From Taenia hydatigena (Eukaryota; Platyhelminthes; Cestoda; Cyclophyllidea; Taeniidae), in the NCBI GenBank assembly GCA_036345935.2, contig JADWOT020000008.1, forward strand, positions 9,070,156 through 9,134,155: a stretch of DNA of 64,000 bases, read 5' to 3'. How positions within the stretch are numbered: position 1 is the stretch's first letter; the number at the start of each line of letters is the position of its first letter. The position numbers and the translations under genes were made by a program. Of this stretch, positions 62,501 through 64,000 are shown in pieces. The notes under the pieces are model-generated. The model saw only the letters and a program-made list of their open reading frames with translations. It did no database searches and was not told the DNA's origin.

Positions 62501-64000
62501 GCAGTAGTGTTTTGTAAGCAGTGAATGATGCGGTTCTATAGAGCAAAAGATGAGCTAAGGAAATTTCACAACAGTGGGGAAACAATGTGCTTGTGGGTCG
62601 TGCTTCACATAAGTGGGGTTGGAGGGCCTTTCTCTGACCCCGCATAATGCATGTCAGCACTATAGTCAGATATGCAAGAAAAAAGCAGTGACGAATTGGA
62701 TTTGCTTTCAGGGAGTAAAGATTTCTCGATTACTGTCGTTGAAGGTTGATTTCCAACGGGATTGATTACCTGTACTGATCTTAGAAAGGTACGACAACTT
62801 CCATACTTTGGAATAGAAGAATTGGTGAACTAGAGGGGGCAGATGCTAGACTGGAGTGAAAGTGGGCACGAGCATTCGGTATCAGCGTTTACTTGTTCTT
62901 TGTTGACCAAAATAAAGGATCAGTCTGAGTCCTGTCCAGTCCTACTATACTAGACTAACTGCTGTCAATAAAGCAAAGATGAACAAGAAATTCAAGCCTG
63001 ACCTCCCTCGCCCAATATCGGCCTGCCACGTGAGTCAGAGGCAAAAAAGGCTTGCGGAGACATATTTTGCTGGCGTGGTGGACACTAAAATGCTCCATGC
63101 AAATAATGTTCAGAATCTTGTCAGAAAAGATTGGTTTTGAACTTTCAAGATGCACATTTCGTTCACGTCGCTTTTCCAACACAAAAGCCCATTAGTGGTA
63201 GAATGAACACTATGATAAGAAGACAAGGTAAATCTTTTTCAAGGAATGCAGTGAGCAAGGCATCACTTTTGAAGATTTGGAAATTAAAGAAAGATGATGC
63301 ATGAGGTGTTACTGCTCAGCTAGCAAGCATGTTTTAATATCTACAAAGTCTCTATGTTAATACAAAGACTCGCATTTAGGGCCTCTACACCCACCATATG
63401 AGTTCTTTGACCCTGCCCTCATTTACATTCATCCAAATGTCAAGCGATAGCAAAAGAAGGATTAATGTCAATCATTAATTGCGCGCTTTAACGAGGATTC
63501 CAATTTCATTACTATGCAAAAATTTTGCTCTAATTTCACGTGCTATGGACCTAGCTGTACCTCTTATGAGTGGCAGGGTTGATTTCATTTCCAGCAGTGA
63601 GGGCAGGATCACATCCACATTCACCAATGAACTTCTAGATTGATTCATACAAGCACTAGACACACTACAAAGTTCGCTTACACTATGGCGAAAAAATGCT
63701 TCTTTTTGTGAACGATAGGAAAAATTACTAATACGCAGTTCAAGGTATGAGAAATTTTAGTGATTTCCTGTTACTTCACTTCCAAACATCTCGGTGTACT
63801 TACTATTTATCAGTAGAAGTGCCGAGTAGCTATTTATGTCTGTGTGACTTATAGTGTACGAGCAGTAACATCATGCATTAAGTTAAAAAATTTGCTTCGG
63901 TTTTTGCACATTTTTAAAGATGCATGCTAAAACTTTTCATTTGCTTTGTCTGGCTACTTATTGCTCTAGAACGGTGAGTCAGAGTCGCGCTTAGGGGACT
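59528..64000. other. Region after Rho copy B, no supported gene
   Basis: The first kilobase is T-rich and may be the Rho 3' UTR. A CpG-dense, GC-rich block at about 62110-62260 contrasts with its surroundings and has no long open frame. Frames of 60-100 codons elsewhere show no recognisable protein. Confidence 0.45.

Overview
The window is eukaryotic nuclear DNA: every convincing gene is split by GT-AG introns, coding is sparse and the flanks are AT-rich. It most likely comes from a parasitic flatworm, probably a taeniid tapeworm. I infer this from conserved metazoan genes with extremely short introns (29-35 bases in the Rho and GET3 genes) and from a miniature LTR retrotransposon (TRIM) resembling those described from taeniid cestodes. 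The species cannot be read from the sequence. Layout: 1-10767 is mostly non-coding, with one isolated minus-strand exon candidate (1934-2163). 10768-24002 holds a seven-exon TBX2/TBX3-type T-box transcription factor gene whose long introns carry GT- and CT-rich low-complexity blocks. 24003-39306 is a long, mostly non-coding interval, with splice-compatible exon candidates near 30.2, 31.7, 32.3 and 36.3 kb and an unresolved stretch at 31.9-34.8 kb that is open on both strands. 39307-45300 is compact: ASNA1/GET3 (+) and IWS1 (-) converge tail to tail, and IWS1 and a PGRMC-type cytochrome b5-like gene (+) diverge from a shared upstream region of about 0.8 kb. 45301-54797 holds degraded solo LTRs, another possible retroelement scrap and weak exon candidates. 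54798-59527 holds two closely related Rho GTPase genes in divergent orientation, with an old solo LTR, a broken Gypsy-type pol relic and a complete young TRIM between them. 59528-64000 has no gene I can support. The named genes are conserved housekeeping or developmental functions: embryonic transcription control (T-box), tail-anchored protein insertion (GET3), transcription elongation (IWS1), membrane haem/steroid-related chemistry (PGRMC) and actin control (Rho). They do not form one pathway. The mobile-element cluster between the Rho paralogues is the most dynamic part. I found no tRNA, rRNA, CRISPR array or clearly new molecular system.
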